Below are positions 8,772 through 17,224 of a DNA stretch of 64,000 nt, in pieces. Each line of letters starts with the position of its first letter. Position 1 is the stretch's first letter. Below the pieces are notes generated by a model that had not been told where the DNA came from, made no database searches, and saw nothing but the letters and a program-made list of their open reading frames with translations. A program made the translations under genes and the position numbers. This DNA comes from Shimia sp. R10_1. GTDB lineage: Bacteria; Pseudomonadota; Alphaproteobacteria; Rhodobacterales; Rhodobacteraceae. The DNA is taken from positions 1 to 64,000 of the forward strand of contig NZ_JAGHQX010000003.1 in NCBI RefSeq assembly GCF_017744095.1. The letters run 5' to 3'.

Positions 8772-9047
8772 TCAGCCGCGCAACTCAGTGTCGAGAGGAA
8801 ATAGTGCCTTCTTCAGCCACTTACGGTCCACCTCAAGCCTATCCTCAACACCACCATAAGTCGCAGCGCCAACGTCTTCGATTGCGTGGCCCAACACACG
8901 GTCAATGACGATCTGCTCAGCCCCCGCTGATCTCAGCTTGGCGGCAACCCTGTGACGTAGACCATAAGGTGTCTGACGGTCATTTGTGCGGTAGTCCCCG
9001 AGGTACTTCTTGGGGATTGTACTCAAACACCAGCCTTGACCATCCAC
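8772..9047 (-). pseudogene. C-terminal remnant of a tyrosine recombinase
   Basis: About 80 residues keep the C-terminal catalytic end of a tyrosine recombinase: GLRHRVAAKLRSAG (HxxR box), DRVLGHAIEDVGAATYGG (LGH His and nucleophile Tyr), then a helical tail. Nothing of the N-terminal SAM-like domain or the first catalytic Arg is present. The reading frame overlaps the 3' end of the intact recombinase by 25 bp in another frame. The tail differs in sequence from that of the intact enzyme, so it is the trace of a different recombinase, perhaps from an earlier element or from recombination between integrase genes. Confidence 0.75.
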
Positions 9048-10333
9048 TCTGCGGCCACCTTCATCCGCGCCTGAGCGCTGCCGTAGGTGCTCTCTGCGAT
9101 ACCCGTTTGACTGTGCCCTAAGATACCCCGATAGACCTCTGAGGGTGCCCCTGCGAGCCTTAGCCTGTCTTGAAGCGCGTGGCGAAGGCCATGAACTGAG
9201 AACCTTTTGTCCTTCGTCGTCTTCCTCAAATGCTTCATCAACGCGGCGCTCATTTTGTCGGCTCCCCTCTCCTTCGCATATCGTGGGAAAACCGCAGTGG
9301 TCTTCTTCCCATCAGAAAGACTTACCAGCCCTTGAGCGGCACCGAGTGCTTCACCGACCAAAGGTACAGAGCGCACCGAAGAGGTCGTTTTAAGCCCCCT
9401 AACGCTGTTGGGTCGGATATGAATGCACGGCGTATGTGCAACCAGATCAATGTCAGCCAGAGTAAGCCCTGCAATCTCGCCAAGTCTTGCTCCGGTCCCT
9501 GCAAGGATGGTCCACGCTCGCCGCAAATCTTCGCTATCGGCCTCCTGAAGGCTCCCCTTAACGAAAGCCACGTGGTCGTCACTCAAAGGCAACTTGGCAT
9601 CAACAGCCGCGACTTGATGTTTCGGAAGTTCCAGTTTCTCAAACGGATTTCGAAAACCTTCGACGTCCATTTCAAGCGCCGCACGGTTGACCATAGCGCG
9701 GGCGATTGTGATCTCCTTCTCTACGCTCCCAACAGCCATTGGCTTGCCTGCTTTGGTCTTGCGAGAAAGAAGGTGGTCAAGGAAGCGTTGCCCATGTTCA
9801 CGTCGAAGCTCCGTAAGTTTGATCTTGCCCAAATCTCCAATGGCTTCGGCGAGACGAGACGCAGTGCGATCAAGCCGGATACTGTCATTCTTACTCATGC
9901 GTTTCACTGTACGGTACTTCTCAACGGCTTCACTCAAAGAGGGCGCGTTATCGGCAACTGATGGGACATTGAGCGGCTGTTGAGGGAAGATCTTTGCTCC
10001 ATCGACCAAGGAGGCAGTATCTTCCTCACGTGAAGCCGCTACAGGCGCGCGAACGAGATCATTGGCCGTCATTAAGGCTTCATGCCAGCGAGTCATCAGA
10101 GGCCTTGGGTCACGCTCGCCTAGCTTTCCACGCGTGTCTGAGACTATCCGATCAAACTCCGCCATAATCGCCTGATACTCGCTCTGAAAGGCGATGCCTT
10201 CACGATTCCGAATGTGAACCTGAAGGAACCCCTGACCGAGATTCTCAGCGACTTCTTTGGGGAACCTACGGCGAAACCGCAGCACGCCATTTGCCAGCGT
10301 GTCCACGTGCCGAATCTTCATCGTCAAAGCCAT
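9023..10333 (-). CDS. Tyrosine recombinase / phage-type integrase (intact)
   Basis: The site-specific recombinase of the right island. The open frame runs back into the tRNA gene, so the start is taken as the ATG at 10333 (MALTMKIRHVDTL), giving 436 residues; ATG 10321 is possible. The N-terminal region (RFRRRFPKEVAENLG) resembles the DUF6538-type arm-binding domain. The core-binding SAM-like domain follows around 155-260. The catalytic domain shows GARLGEIAGL (Arg), HGLRHALQ, ILGHSQ and the Tyr in STYG. Its start lies about 100 bp from the tRNA-Thr attachment site, as expected for an enzyme integrating at that tRNA. Confidence 0.9.
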   Translation of the reverse strand: MALTMKIRHVDTLANGVLRFRRRFPKEVAENLGQGFLQVHIRNREGIAFQSEYQAIMAEFDRIVSDTRGKLGERDPRPLMTRWHEALMTANDLVRAPVAASREEDTASLVDGAKIFPQQPLNVPSVADNAPSLSEAVEKYRTVKRMSKNDSIRLDRTASRLAEAIGDLGKIKLTELRREHGQRFLDHLLSRKTKAGKPMAVGSVEKEITIARAMVNRAALEMDVEGFRNPFEKLELPKHQVAAVDAKLPLSDDHVAFVKGSLQEADSEDLRRAWTILAGTGARLGEIAGLTLADIDLVAHTPCIHIRPNSVRGLKTTSSVRSVPLVGEALGAAQGLVSLSDGKKTTAVFPRYAKERGADKMSAALMKHLRKTTKDKRFSVHGLRHALQDRLRLAGAPSEVYRGILGHSQTGIAESTYGSAQARMKVAAEWMVKAGV

Positions 10334-10435
10334 CTTGTGTGCTCCGTGTGTGTGCCAAAGTGTGCTGCACAACACGGCAAAAGATGGAATAAGCCCTTGT
10401 TTAAAGGGGGGTACGAACGATTTTCCTGAAGGTGA

Positions 10436-10453
10436 TGGTGCCCCCACACGGAC
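10436..10453. repeat. Attachment site at tRNA-Thr 3' end
   Basis: This is the second copy of the 18-bp direct repeat. It comprises the last bases of tRNA-Thr, the encoded CCA (10436-10438) and the adjacent T-arm side, and is the target used by the island integrase. Confidence 0.85.
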
Positions 10454-10511
10454 TCGAACCGCGGACCTACTGATTACAAATCAGTTGCTCTACCAGCTGA
10501 GCTATAGGGGC
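10439..10511 (-). tRNA. tRNA-Thr (anticodon UGU)
   Basis: A complete 73-nt cloverleaf can be drawn on the minus strand. It has a seven-pair acceptor stem GCCCCTA/TGGGGGC with discriminator A, a D-arm with AGCTGGTA, an anticodon stem ACTGA/TCAGT around loop TTTGTAA (anticodon TGT), a five-base variable loop and a T-loop TTCGAGT. CCA is genomically encoded (10438-10436). It reads ACA and, by wobble, other Thr codons. It is the integration target of the islands to its left and remains intact. Confidence 0.97.
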
Positions 10512-10559
10512 ACTGGAGCTTCGTCTAAGGGTTTGGCGCGGGGGCTGCAAGAGGTTTTT

Positions 10560-12251
10560 TTATCTATTTGCACGCGCAAGCAATCCAACCGCGACAAGTC
10601 CGACCAAGACGATCAAAATTGCGCCCGGGCTGGCGTCGCCGAGGTTCTCCAAACTGGCTTGTTCATGCACCCGTGTGGCCAATGTATCAAAGTTAAATGG
10701 CCGCAACAGCATGGTCGCGGGCAGCTCTTTCACGCAATCGACAAACACCAAAAGCAGCGCAGAACCGATCGAGGCACGCACCAATGGCAGATAAATTTCC
10801 CAAAGCACTTGCGCCCGACTGCGGCCCAATGAGCGTGCCGCGAGGGGCAGACTTGGCGCGACTCGCCCCATCGCCCCATCTGCGGCCCCCTGCGCAATCG
10901 CAAAGAATCGCACACAATAGGCCAGAATCAGGGCAAACGACGTGCCCGTCAGCACAAGCCCGGTCGGGCTGCCGGTCAACGCCTCGATGAAATCTGCAAG
11001 TGTGTGATCCATCGCAGCCAGAGGCAGCAGAATGCCAACCCCCAGCACCGCCCCCGGTGCGGCGTAACCAATCGTCGTGATGGGCAGCAAAAGACGCGGC
11101 AGGCTGCGGCCAGACAGGCGCACACCATATACCATAAAGACCCCTGCAGTTACTGTCAGCGCAGCTGCGATTCCACCCACGCGCAGCGTATTGAGCAGCG
11201 CCGTCAACAGCGCAGGATCCTGCCAGCGGTCCAGATTGCCAATCGCTTGATGGGCAATCACCGAAAACGGCAGCACAAAGCCCAGCGCAAAGGGCAACAA
11301 ACAAAAGGCAAAGGCCAGGGCACTGGGCAAACCACGCAGATGCGTGCGCTCTGGCGCACGCTGACGGGTGCTCAGATTAAAGAACTGCACTTTCCGGCGG
11401 CTCACCTTTTCCATCGTGACCAAGACAATCACCAGCATCAGCACCACACTGGAAAGCTGCGCAGCACCGCCTGCGTTGTTGCTTTCCAGCCAGACGCTAA
11501 AAATGCCTGTGGTCAGGGTCTGCACCGCAAAATAATCCACCGTGCCAAAATCATTCACCGTTTCCATCATCACAATGGCCGTGCCTGCTGCGATCGCTGG
11601 GCGCGCCAGCGGCAGGCCGATCCGCCAGAACCGGGCAAAGGCACCTGCCCCCAATGAACGTGCGACTTCTTCGCCTGCCCCGGATTGCTCGCGAAACGCG
11701 GCGCGCGCCAAGATGTACACATAAGGAAACAGCGCCGCCGACAGCACCAGAACCGCAGCCCCCATCGACCTGATTTCAGGGAACCAATAATCCCGGCTGG
11801 TCTGCCAGCCAAACAGCGTGCGCAGGCCGGTTTGCACAGGCCCGGCATATTCAAGGAAATCGACCAGTGCATAAGCGCCGACATAGGCCGGGATCGCGAG
11901 CGGCAGCAACAGCGCCCATTCGATCCAGCGCGCGCCCAAAAACCGATAGCGAGAGACAAGCCAGGCCGTCGTGGCCCCCATCGTTGCCGCCAGCGTCCCG
12001 ACAGACACCATCAGAATCAAGGTATTGCGCATATAGCGCGGCAATGTGGTCGACATCATATGTGGCCAGATGTTTTCCACCGGGTGAAAAGCAATCCAGA
12101 CCACAGCCAGAATAGGTGCCAGCACAAGGGCAGCAATGATCAGCGCCCCAACAGACCAGGCATCCAGCCATGGCAAGCGCCGCAAGGCTCCGCCAGCGTC
12201 AGAAGCAGTCAATTCGGCGCCAGCCTGGGTCGAGGAAGCGGTAGTTTTCAC
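10560..12251 (-). CDS. Fe(III)-type ABC transporter permease (AfuB/FbpB-like)
   Basis: This inner-membrane permease has two fused halves, each with about six membrane segments and an EAA-type loop (EEVARSLGAGAFARFWRIGLP and AARSLGRSRAQVLWEIYLP), the architecture of FbpB/AfuB/FutB iron(III) permeases. The start is taken as GTG at 12251, preceded by AGGAAA, giving 563 residues; the longer upstream frame has no membrane or coding character. Neither the periplasmic binding protein nor the ATPase is adjacent. The gene upstream is divergent and unrelated, and downstream lie the tRNA and island. Partners must be elsewhere, or were separated when the island inserted. The substrate is inferred from family resemblance. 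Confidence 0.85.
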   Translation of the reverse strand: MKTTASSTQAGAELTASDAGGALRRLPWLDAWSVGALIIAALVLAPILAVVWIAFHPVENIWPHMMSTTLPRYMRNTLILMVSVGTLAATMGATTAWLVSRYRFLGARWIEWALLLPLAIPAYVGAYALVDFLEYAGPVQTGLRTLFGWQTSRDYWFPEIRSMGAAVLVLSAALFPYVYILARAAFREQSGAGEEVARSLGAGAFARFWRIGLPLARPAIAAGTAIVMMETVNDFGTVDYFAVQTLTTGIFSVWLESNNAGGAAQLSSVVLMLVIVLVTMEKVSRRKVQFFNLSTRQRAPERTHLRGLPSALAFAFCLLPFALGFVLPFSVIAHQAIGNLDRWQDPALLTALLNTLRVGGIAAALTVTAGVFMVYGVRLSGRSLPRLLLPITTIGYAAPGAVLGVGILLPLAAMDHTLADFIEALTGSPTGLVLTGTSFALILAYCVRFFAIAQGAADGAMGRVAPSLPLAARSLGRSRAQVLWEIYLPLVRASIGSALLLVFVDCVKELPATMLLRPFNFDTLATRVHEQASLENLGDASPGAILIVLVGLVAVGLLARANR

Positions 12252-12352
12252 GGTGTTTTCCTTTGTAAGGCCTTTCTGTTGCCTGAATCTGGTTTCACTG
12301 TCCAGAATCGAAGCTATACTTAGCGCAAGCACAATCCAAAAACGAAAAGAAC

Positions 12353-13228
12353 ATGCAGATTGTCCTACACGCAGGCGCACACTACACCGATGAGGGAAAA
12401 CTGCTTCGCAGCCTTTCTCAGGACGAGGCGTTGCTTGCACGCCATGGCATCGCATTGCCGCGGCCAAGCAGCTATCGGCGCCAGTTGCGCGACACACTTT
12501 CCAATATGGCAAACGAAGTTCTGGCCACAGACCACAAGGGGGCCCTGCTCTCTGGCATGATCGGGACGTCCACTCCCGAGCGCCTTGTGATGTCAAACGA
12601 CAATTTCTTCGGCGTGCCCCGACGCGTTATTCGCAACAACACCTTCTTTCCAAATGCAACTGATCGCATGTGCGGCTTGTCGAAGCTGTTTTACGGAGAA
12701 GAGGTCGAGATCTTTCTCTCTATTCGCAACCCGGCGACCTTTGTGCCGGCACTGGTGCGCGCCGCACCGCGCCACAGCGTTGAGGAGATCACCGACAATT
12801 GTGATCCGATGCTGCTGCGCTGGTCGGAGCTGATTTTGCGCATGCGTGAAGCGGTCCCGCATATGCCGATCACCGTGTGGTGCAATGAAGACACGCCGCT
12901 GATCTGGGAAGAAGTGCTGCGCGAAATGGCCGGTCTTGATCCCAACACGCCGATGTCAGGCGGAATGGATCTGCTGCACGATATCATGAGCGAGGAAGGT
13001 TTCACACGCCTGACCAAATTCATGGCGGACAATCCTGGAGTAACGGAAATTCAGAAACGCCGGATATATGCAGCCTTCCTTGATAAATTTGCCATTGAAG
13101 ACGAAATCGAAGAAGAGCTCGACCTGCCCGGCTGGACGTCAGACATGGTTGAAGACATGTCAGATGCTTACGACGAAGACGTCTTTCACATCGGGCGCAT
13201 TCCCGGTGTGACCTTGCTTCACCCCTGA
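12353..13228 (+). CDS. Conserved hypothetical protein, sulfotransferase-like N-terminus
   Basis: A 291-residue soluble protein with no signal peptide. The beginning (LHAGAHYTDEGKLLRSL, then LARHGIALPRP) resembles the start of sulfotransferase-fold proteins, where a HxGxxKTG loop binds PAPS. Here the Lys-Thr-Gly is replaced, so the cofactor site is not evident. The middle has FLSIRNPATFVPAL, also reminiscent of the sulfotransferase RNP region, and the last third is acidic. I take it as a degenerate or divergent member and assign no reaction. It diverges from the iron permease gene and ends against the gapR terminator. Confidence 0.65.
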   Translation: MQIVLHAGAHYTDEGKLLRSLSQDEALLARHGIALPRPSSYRRQLRDTLSNMANEVLATDHKGALLSGMIGTSTPERLVMSNDNFFGVPRRVIRNNTFFPNATDRMCGLSKLFYGEEVEIFLSIRNPATFVPALVRAAPRHSVEEITDNCDPMLLRWSELILRMREAVPHMPITVWCNEDTPLIWEEVLREMAGLDPNTPMSGGMDLLHDIMSEEGFTRLTKFMADNPGVTEIQKRRIYAAFLDKFAIEDEIEEELDLPGWTSDMVEDMSDAYDEDVFHIGRIPGVTLLHP

Positions 13229-13251
13229 CATTTCAAAACCCTGACACCTCA

Positions 13252-13281
13252 AAAAACAAAACGGCCCCCAAAGGAGCCGTT
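13252..13281 (-). terminator. Rho-independent terminator after gapR
   Basis: On the minus strand, AACGGC and GCCGTT (13281-13260) form the stem around a purine/pyrimidine-paired centre, and TTTTGTTTTTT follows. It lies about 30 bp after the gapR stop. Confidence 0.75.
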
Positions 13282-13312
13282 CCAATCCGTGTGAACTCTG
13301 CGACTGCGCAGG

Positions 13313-13576
13313 TTATCCCATGCCAAGCGCCGCTTTGTACATGTCGATCACTGCCTCTTGCTCGGCAATGTCGTTTGGATCCTGCTTGCGCTCGCGCAGT
13401 ATTGTGCGGATCGCCTTCACATCAAATCCACGGCCTTTCATCTCAGCAAAGACCTCTTTGATCTGCTCAGACACTTCTTTCTTTTCTTCTTCCAAACGCT
13501 CCACGCGCTCGATGAATTGCTTCAGCTCCTGACCGGTGACGCTGTATTGGGAGTCTGACGATGTGCCTTCGCTCAT
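13313..13576 (-). CDS. gapR: GapR family DUF2312 DNA-binding protein
   Basis: The 87-residue product matches DUF2312, whose studied member is Caulobacter GapR, a coiled-coil protein that clamps overtwisted DNA and supports replication. Visible features are ELKQFIERVERLEEEKKEV (coiled coil), IKEVFAEMKGRGFDVKAIRTIL and the RKQD element. The start is the ATG at 13576 with AGAGG upstream; the frame extends further but the extra 25 residues do not look like this family. It is monocistronic, with a terminator on its 3' side. Assignment is by motif and length; the Caulobacter function is assumed to carry over. Confidence 0.9.
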   Translation of the reverse strand: MSEGTSSDSQYSVTGQELKQFIERVERLEEEKKEVSEQIKEVFAEMKGRGFDVKAIRTILRERKQDPNDIAEQEAVIDMYKAALGMG

Positions 13577-13858
13577 AAGTGACCTCTTGTCTTGCCTGAT
13601 GCGCGTGTTCGGGACATCCCGCAACACCCACGACGCCTGCTCAGACGCCAATTAATAAGGCCCGTATAGACCGTAAAGCGCGCTGCCATGCAAGAGGCAC
13701 TCCGCGCGCATCGGCCAATTCTCTCGCAACGTGGGGCCTCTGCCCCGGTTTGTCGCACCAGGCGCGCCCATGCTTGATCCCTGCCCCACAATCCGCTAGG
13801 CGCTTTTCACGGCTGACGCGGCCCCAACGGCCCGGCCTCGCAATTGAAGGAACACCAC

Positions 13859-14074
13859 ATGCAATGGATGATCTGGGGCGGCGCCCTCTTGTCGCTGATT
13901 GGTCTGCTGGGCCTCATGCTCTCCATCGTGAAAGTCGCCAAGGCCAAACGCGCTGGCCTCTCTGACGAAGAGCTGCGCGCAGCCGTTCAGAAAGTTGTGC
14001 CGCTCAACATGGGGGCGCTGTTTCTGTCCGTCATCGGCCTTATGGTGGTGATGGTTGGGATTTCTTTCTCTTAA
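13859..14074 (+). CDS. Small two-TM membrane protein
   Basis: A 71-residue protein with two hydrophobic helices (about 4-22 and 49-70) joined by a charged loop, KVAKAKRAGLSDEELRAAVQKVV. The ATG at 13859 is preceded by GAAGGA at good spacing. It is conserved-looking and common in size and type among Rhodobacteraceae, but I know no function. Its stop codon overlaps the stop of the convergent FadB-like gene through a shared TTAA. Confidence 0.75.
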   Translation: MQWMIWGGALLSLIGLLGLMLSIVKVAKAKRAGLSDEELRAAVQKVVPLNMGALFLSVIGLMVVMVGISFS

Positions 14075-16152
14075 CCACCTGTCGGCGCATTCAAACTGTC
14101 AAATCCGCGCGCCTCTCTTATCAACTCATCAAATATAGGCTCAGGCTGCCACTGCGCCTGCCCCCCTTCGGCCAAAACCCGCAACTGCGTGCGCAATGGG
14201 ATCAATCCCATCTGGTCGCTTGCCATCATTGGCCCGCCCCGCCAACGCGGGAAGCCAAACCCGTGGATCATAGCAACGTCGATCTCAGCTGGGGCTTTCA
14301 CGACCCCGCGGCGCAACAGCTGCGCACCGGCATTGGCCATGGCCGCCAGACAGGTGCGTATCACATCTGCTTCCTTGCGTCCGGTCTTGGGCATGGGGCG
14401 GCTGTCCTCCGCCAAGGCCGCTGTCAAAAGGTCCTGCGTGTGCGCATCCTCCGCCCCCAGCGGGTGTTCTGCGGAATAGAGATACCATCCCTTCCGCATA
14501 TCGCGCCCTTCGCGCCCGCTGTCATACAATGTGGCCGACAGGCTGGCCCCAGCCGCCCGCAATCCTGGGGCGTTCAACCCCAACGCATCCGCCACCTGAA
14601 ACGGCCCACGCGCTATGCCCCAGCGCTGTAGAATGCGGTCAATCTCGTAGGGGTCGCCCCCCATACGCAACAGATCTTCCCCGGCCGCCACACAGGCTCC
14701 CATGACCGTCTGGCCGATCAAGCCCACTTGTGCCGCAGCTTGCACGGGGAAGAGCCCCATTCTGGTCAGAACATCAAAACAGGTGGCGATCGCAACCGTG
14801 GAGGTGTGCGTCCCCACAGCGACCTCTGCCCCTGACGTGCGCAGATACAGATTGGGCACATAAAGCCCCAACAGATCTTCCGGGCTTTCCGTGGCTTGCG
14901 CCAAAATCTCAAGCGGCGCCTCTGGATCATGAACGACAATCAGGGTGCCGTCCTCCACAATGCCATCCAGCTGCGTTACCAGTTGGCGGGATACCTCGCG
15001 GCCAAGCCCCACCGCATCAATCACCATTTCAACGGCACGCAGCGCCACCAGATCCTTACGAATCGACAGCGCCGCGCGCATCTTGTCTGACTGATCAGGC
15101 GAAATCTGGCCGCGCTCCAGCTGGCGGTTCAGCACTGCGTCTATCCGCTTGTAGGCCAGCTCAAGTGCCACCGGCAGCTGGGCGACCAACATCACCTCAA
15201 ACCCTGCGCGCAACCCAGCCAGCGCAAGTTCGGCCCCCAGACGGTCACGCCCCACGATCACACCGAGCCTGCGCACGGCCCGCGCAGGCACCCCTGCCGC
15301 AGCCGACAGCCGCACATCTTTCCGCTCCGCCAACGCCACATGCTGCAACGCTTTTCGCTGCGGCCCGTTCAACAATTCCTCAAAACGATCTCTCTCAAAG
15401 TCCAGCCCCACATCAATTGGCAGGAGTGGCGCCACACGCACACATTCCACAATCGCATGCGCAGCATCCTGCCCCTGTGCGGGCAACCGCTTACGCCAGG
15501 CATCAATCGTGGCCTGATGCCCGGCAAAATCGCTGATCCCCTTGGTCACATCCCGCGTCGGTCGGGCCGGTTTGAACGTCGCGATACAGGTCAATGCAAA
15601 CAGCACTGCCGCCTCGTCCACCTCGCCATCAGCGATATCATCCACCACGGCCGTCATTTCTGGCGCATCGGGGGACAAAACAGCCCCTGCCAGCAAGAGT
15701 TTCAGCGCCGCATCCGCGCCCATGAGACGGGGCGCGCGTTGCGTCGCACCAGCACCGGGAATCACCCCCAGCGCAACCTCTGGCATGGCAAATTGTGTGC
15801 CCCTGTCCGCCACGCGATAATGACAGGCCAGTGCAAACTCCAGCCCCCCTCCCACAACAGCGCCGGACAAACCAATCACCACGGGCTTAGACGCAGCCTC
15901 CACTGCGTTGCACAGATCAGCAAGCCGCAGCGGGTTCTTGGGGGCGCCAATTTCGGCATAGTCGCTCCCCCCTGCAAAATCACCTGCCGCCCCAATCAAG
16001 GCAATCGCGCCAACCATTTGATCGTCCAAGGCACGCAGGAGCGCTTCCTGCACGGCGAGACGCACGGGCGCGCCGCGCAGCTCTGCGGGCGGCTTTTGCA
16101 GAGAAAGGATCGCAACCCCTCCCTCGATACGGTAGTCTAACAACTGCGTCAT
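14071..16152 (-). CDS. FadB-like enoyl-CoA hydratase / 3-hydroxyacyl-CoA dehydrogenase fusion, degenerate dehydrogenase half
   Basis: The 693-residue product has the FadB layout. Crotonase domain (1-190): the oxyanion/active-site Glu residues are present in GGGLEFALAC and MPEVALG. 3-Hydroxyacyl-CoA dehydrogenase NAD-binding and C-terminal domains follow (about 290-690). In the second half, the GxGxxG loop reads GRDRLG, and the HFFNP catalytic His is replaced (GLYVPNLYLR). That half is therefore unlikely to oxidise normally, while the hydratase half looks competent. It may act as a hydratase/isomerase with a structural dehydrogenase module, or on an unusual substrate. There are no beta-oxidation partners (thiolase) nearby. 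Confidence 0.85.
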   Translation of the reverse strand: MTQLLDYRIEGGVAILSLQKPPAELRGAPVRLAVQEALLRALDDQMVGAIALIGAAGDFAGGSDYAEIGAPKNPLRLADLCNAVEAASKPVVIGLSGAVVGGGLEFALACHYRVADRGTQFAMPEVALGVIPGAGATQRAPRLMGADAALKLLLAGAVLSPDAPEMTAVVDDIADGEVDEAAVLFALTCIATFKPARPTRDVTKGISDFAGHQATIDAWRKRLPAQGQDAAHAIVECVRVAPLLPIDVGLDFERDRFEELLNGPQRKALQHVALAERKDVRLSAAAGVPARAVRRLGVIVGRDRLGAELALAGLRAGFEVMLVAQLPVALELAYKRIDAVLNRQLERGQISPDQSDKMRAALSIRKDLVALRAVEMVIDAVGLGREVSRQLVTQLDGIVEDGTLIVVHDPEAPLEILAQATESPEDLLGLYVPNLYLRTSGAEVAVGTHTSTVAIATCFDVLTRMGLFPVQAAAQVGLIGQTVMGACVAAGEDLLRMGGDPYEIDRILQRWGIARGPFQVADALGLNAPGLRAAGASLSATLYDSGREGRDMRKGWYLYSAEHPLGAEDAHTQDLLTAALAEDSRPMPKTGRKEADVIRTCLAAMANAGAQLLRRGVVKAPAEIDVAMIHGFGFPRWRGGPMMASDQMGLIPLRTQLRVLAEGGQAQWQPEPIFDELIREARGFDSLNAPTGG

Positions 16153-16284
16153 GCCTCAACCCTGACAACTCTATTGTGCAAGTCTTTGTGTTTTCAGAGT
16201 TTAGCGGCCTGCCTCTCCTGCGCAAGCCTGAGTTCGCGGCCACACGGGCATGAACGCACAGCAACGGGCAAACCACCCCTTGAA

Positions 16285-16308
16285 ACATATGCAGATTTTA
16301 TTATATGT
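16285..16308. promoter_or_regulatory. Candidate operator upstream of the persulfide operon
   Basis: ACATAT and ATATGT form an inverted repeat with a 12-bp spacer, 21 bp before the blh start codon. Operons of this type are repressed by the ArsR-family sensors BigR/SqrR, which bind AT-rich inverted repeats. No such regulator gene is adjacent here, so the assignment is inference. Confidence 0.45.
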
Positions 16309-16329
16309 GCAGCCTATGGAGGAATTTTG

Positions 16330-17193
16330 ATGAAGCCAGACGTCACAGCCTTTTTTGATGAGGCCACAAATACGATTTCCTTTGTGGCAAAAGATGCGCA
16401 AGGCACAGCCTGTGCAATCATTGATAGCGTACTGGATTTTGACCACGCCGCCGGTCGCACGGACACGAAATCTGCCGACGCCATCATTGCCCATGTCACC
16501 GCAAATGGCCTGAAAGTGGAATGGATCCTGGAAAGCCATGTCCACGCCGATCACCTGTCTGCCGCCCCCTACCTGCAGGAAAAGCTTGGCGGAAAAATCG
16601 GCATCGGCAAAAACATCACGCTGGTGCAGGATACCTTTGGCAAGATCTTCAACGAAGGCACCGAGTTTCAGCGCGACGGCTCGCAATTTGATCAGCTGTT
16701 TTCTGACGGCGACAGTTTCATGGTGGGTCAAATGCGCTGCGATGTGCTGCACACGCCAGGCCACACGCCGGCCTGCATGACCTATGTGATTGGCGATGCG
16801 GCTTTTGTGGGCGACACGCTGTTCATGCCCGACTTTGGCACCGCCCGCTGCGACTTCCCCGGCGGCTCCTCAGCAGAGCTGTTCTCCTCCATTCAGAAAA
16901 TTCTGTCCCTGCCAGACGAAACCCGCATCTTTGTGGGCCACGACTACAAAGCACCGGGGCGGGATGAATTTGCCTGGGAAACCACAGTCGGTGAACAAAA
17001 GGCCAAGAACATTCATGTTGGTGCCGAGGCAGATCAGGAAAGCTTTGTTGCCATGCGTGATGCTCGTGATGCCACCCTGTCGATGCCGAAACTCATCATT
17101 CCGTCCCTGCAAGTGAACATGCGCGCTGGCAATATGCCCGAACCGGATGATGACGGCGCGGTGTTCCTTAAGGTTCCCATAAACAAGCTTTAA
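16330..17193 (+). CDS. Blh-type metallo-beta-lactamase fold persulfide dioxygenase
   Basis: The 287-residue protein belongs to the ETHE1/Blh branch of the metallo-beta-lactamase fold, which oxidises glutathione persulfide. Metal ligands are visible: HVHADH (THxHxDH-like), the HTPGHTPAC His, GDTLFMPDFGTARCDFPGG (Asp) and VGHDY (His). The start is ATG 16330 after GGAGGAA. It leads a four-gene run (two YeeE/YedE proteins and a DUF442 protein) that matches the sulfide-detoxification operon known from Agrobacterium, Xylella and Rhodobacter. In some relatives the DUF442 domain is fused to Blh; here it is a separate gene at the operon end. Confidence 0.88.
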   Translation: MKPDVTAFFDEATNTISFVAKDAQGTACAIIDSVLDFDHAAGRTDTKSADAIIAHVTANGLKVEWILESHVHADHLSAAPYLQEKLGGKIGIGKNITLVQDTFGKIFNEGTEFQRDGSQFDQLFSDGDSFMVGQMRCDVLHTPGHTPACMTYVIGDAAFVGDTLFMPDFGTARCDFPGGSSAELFSSIQKILSLPDETRIFVGHDYKAPGRDEFAWETTVGEQKAKNIHVGAEADQESFVAMRDARDATLSMPKLIIPSLQVNMRAGNMPEPDDDGAVFLKVPINKL

Positions 17194-17224
17194 CTTTCAA
17201 GCTGCTGTTAATAAAGGATTTCAC

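Larger units (their letters stand above)
2644..10453. mobile_element. Right genomic island integrated at tRNA-Thr, 7.8 kb
   Basis: The ends are the two exact 18-bp direct repeats. A complete tyrosine recombinase begins about 100 bp inside the right repeat and reads into the element. Contents are RNase HI, a zinc-ribbon protein, an uncharacterised protein, a DUF3102 protein, BRO/antirepressor remnants, a HEPN protein, a DUF262 protein, a recombinase tail and the intact recombinase. The mix of phage-type and conflict-type genes with many pseudogenes suggests a decayed prophage or phage satellite that still carries a defence-like cassette. Base composition looks lower in GC than the backbone to the right. 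Confidence 0.85.

Noticed and set aside
10570..12320. Long plus-strand frames rich in His, Gln and Arg opposite the iron permease gene
   Set aside because: Composition is that of antisense of a membrane protein; no domain and no ribosome-binding site.
12252..12596. N-terminal extension of the iron permease reading frame
   Set aside because: The extra 115 codons overlap the divergent gene and lack membrane or signal features; the GTG at 12251 has a proper ribosome-binding site.
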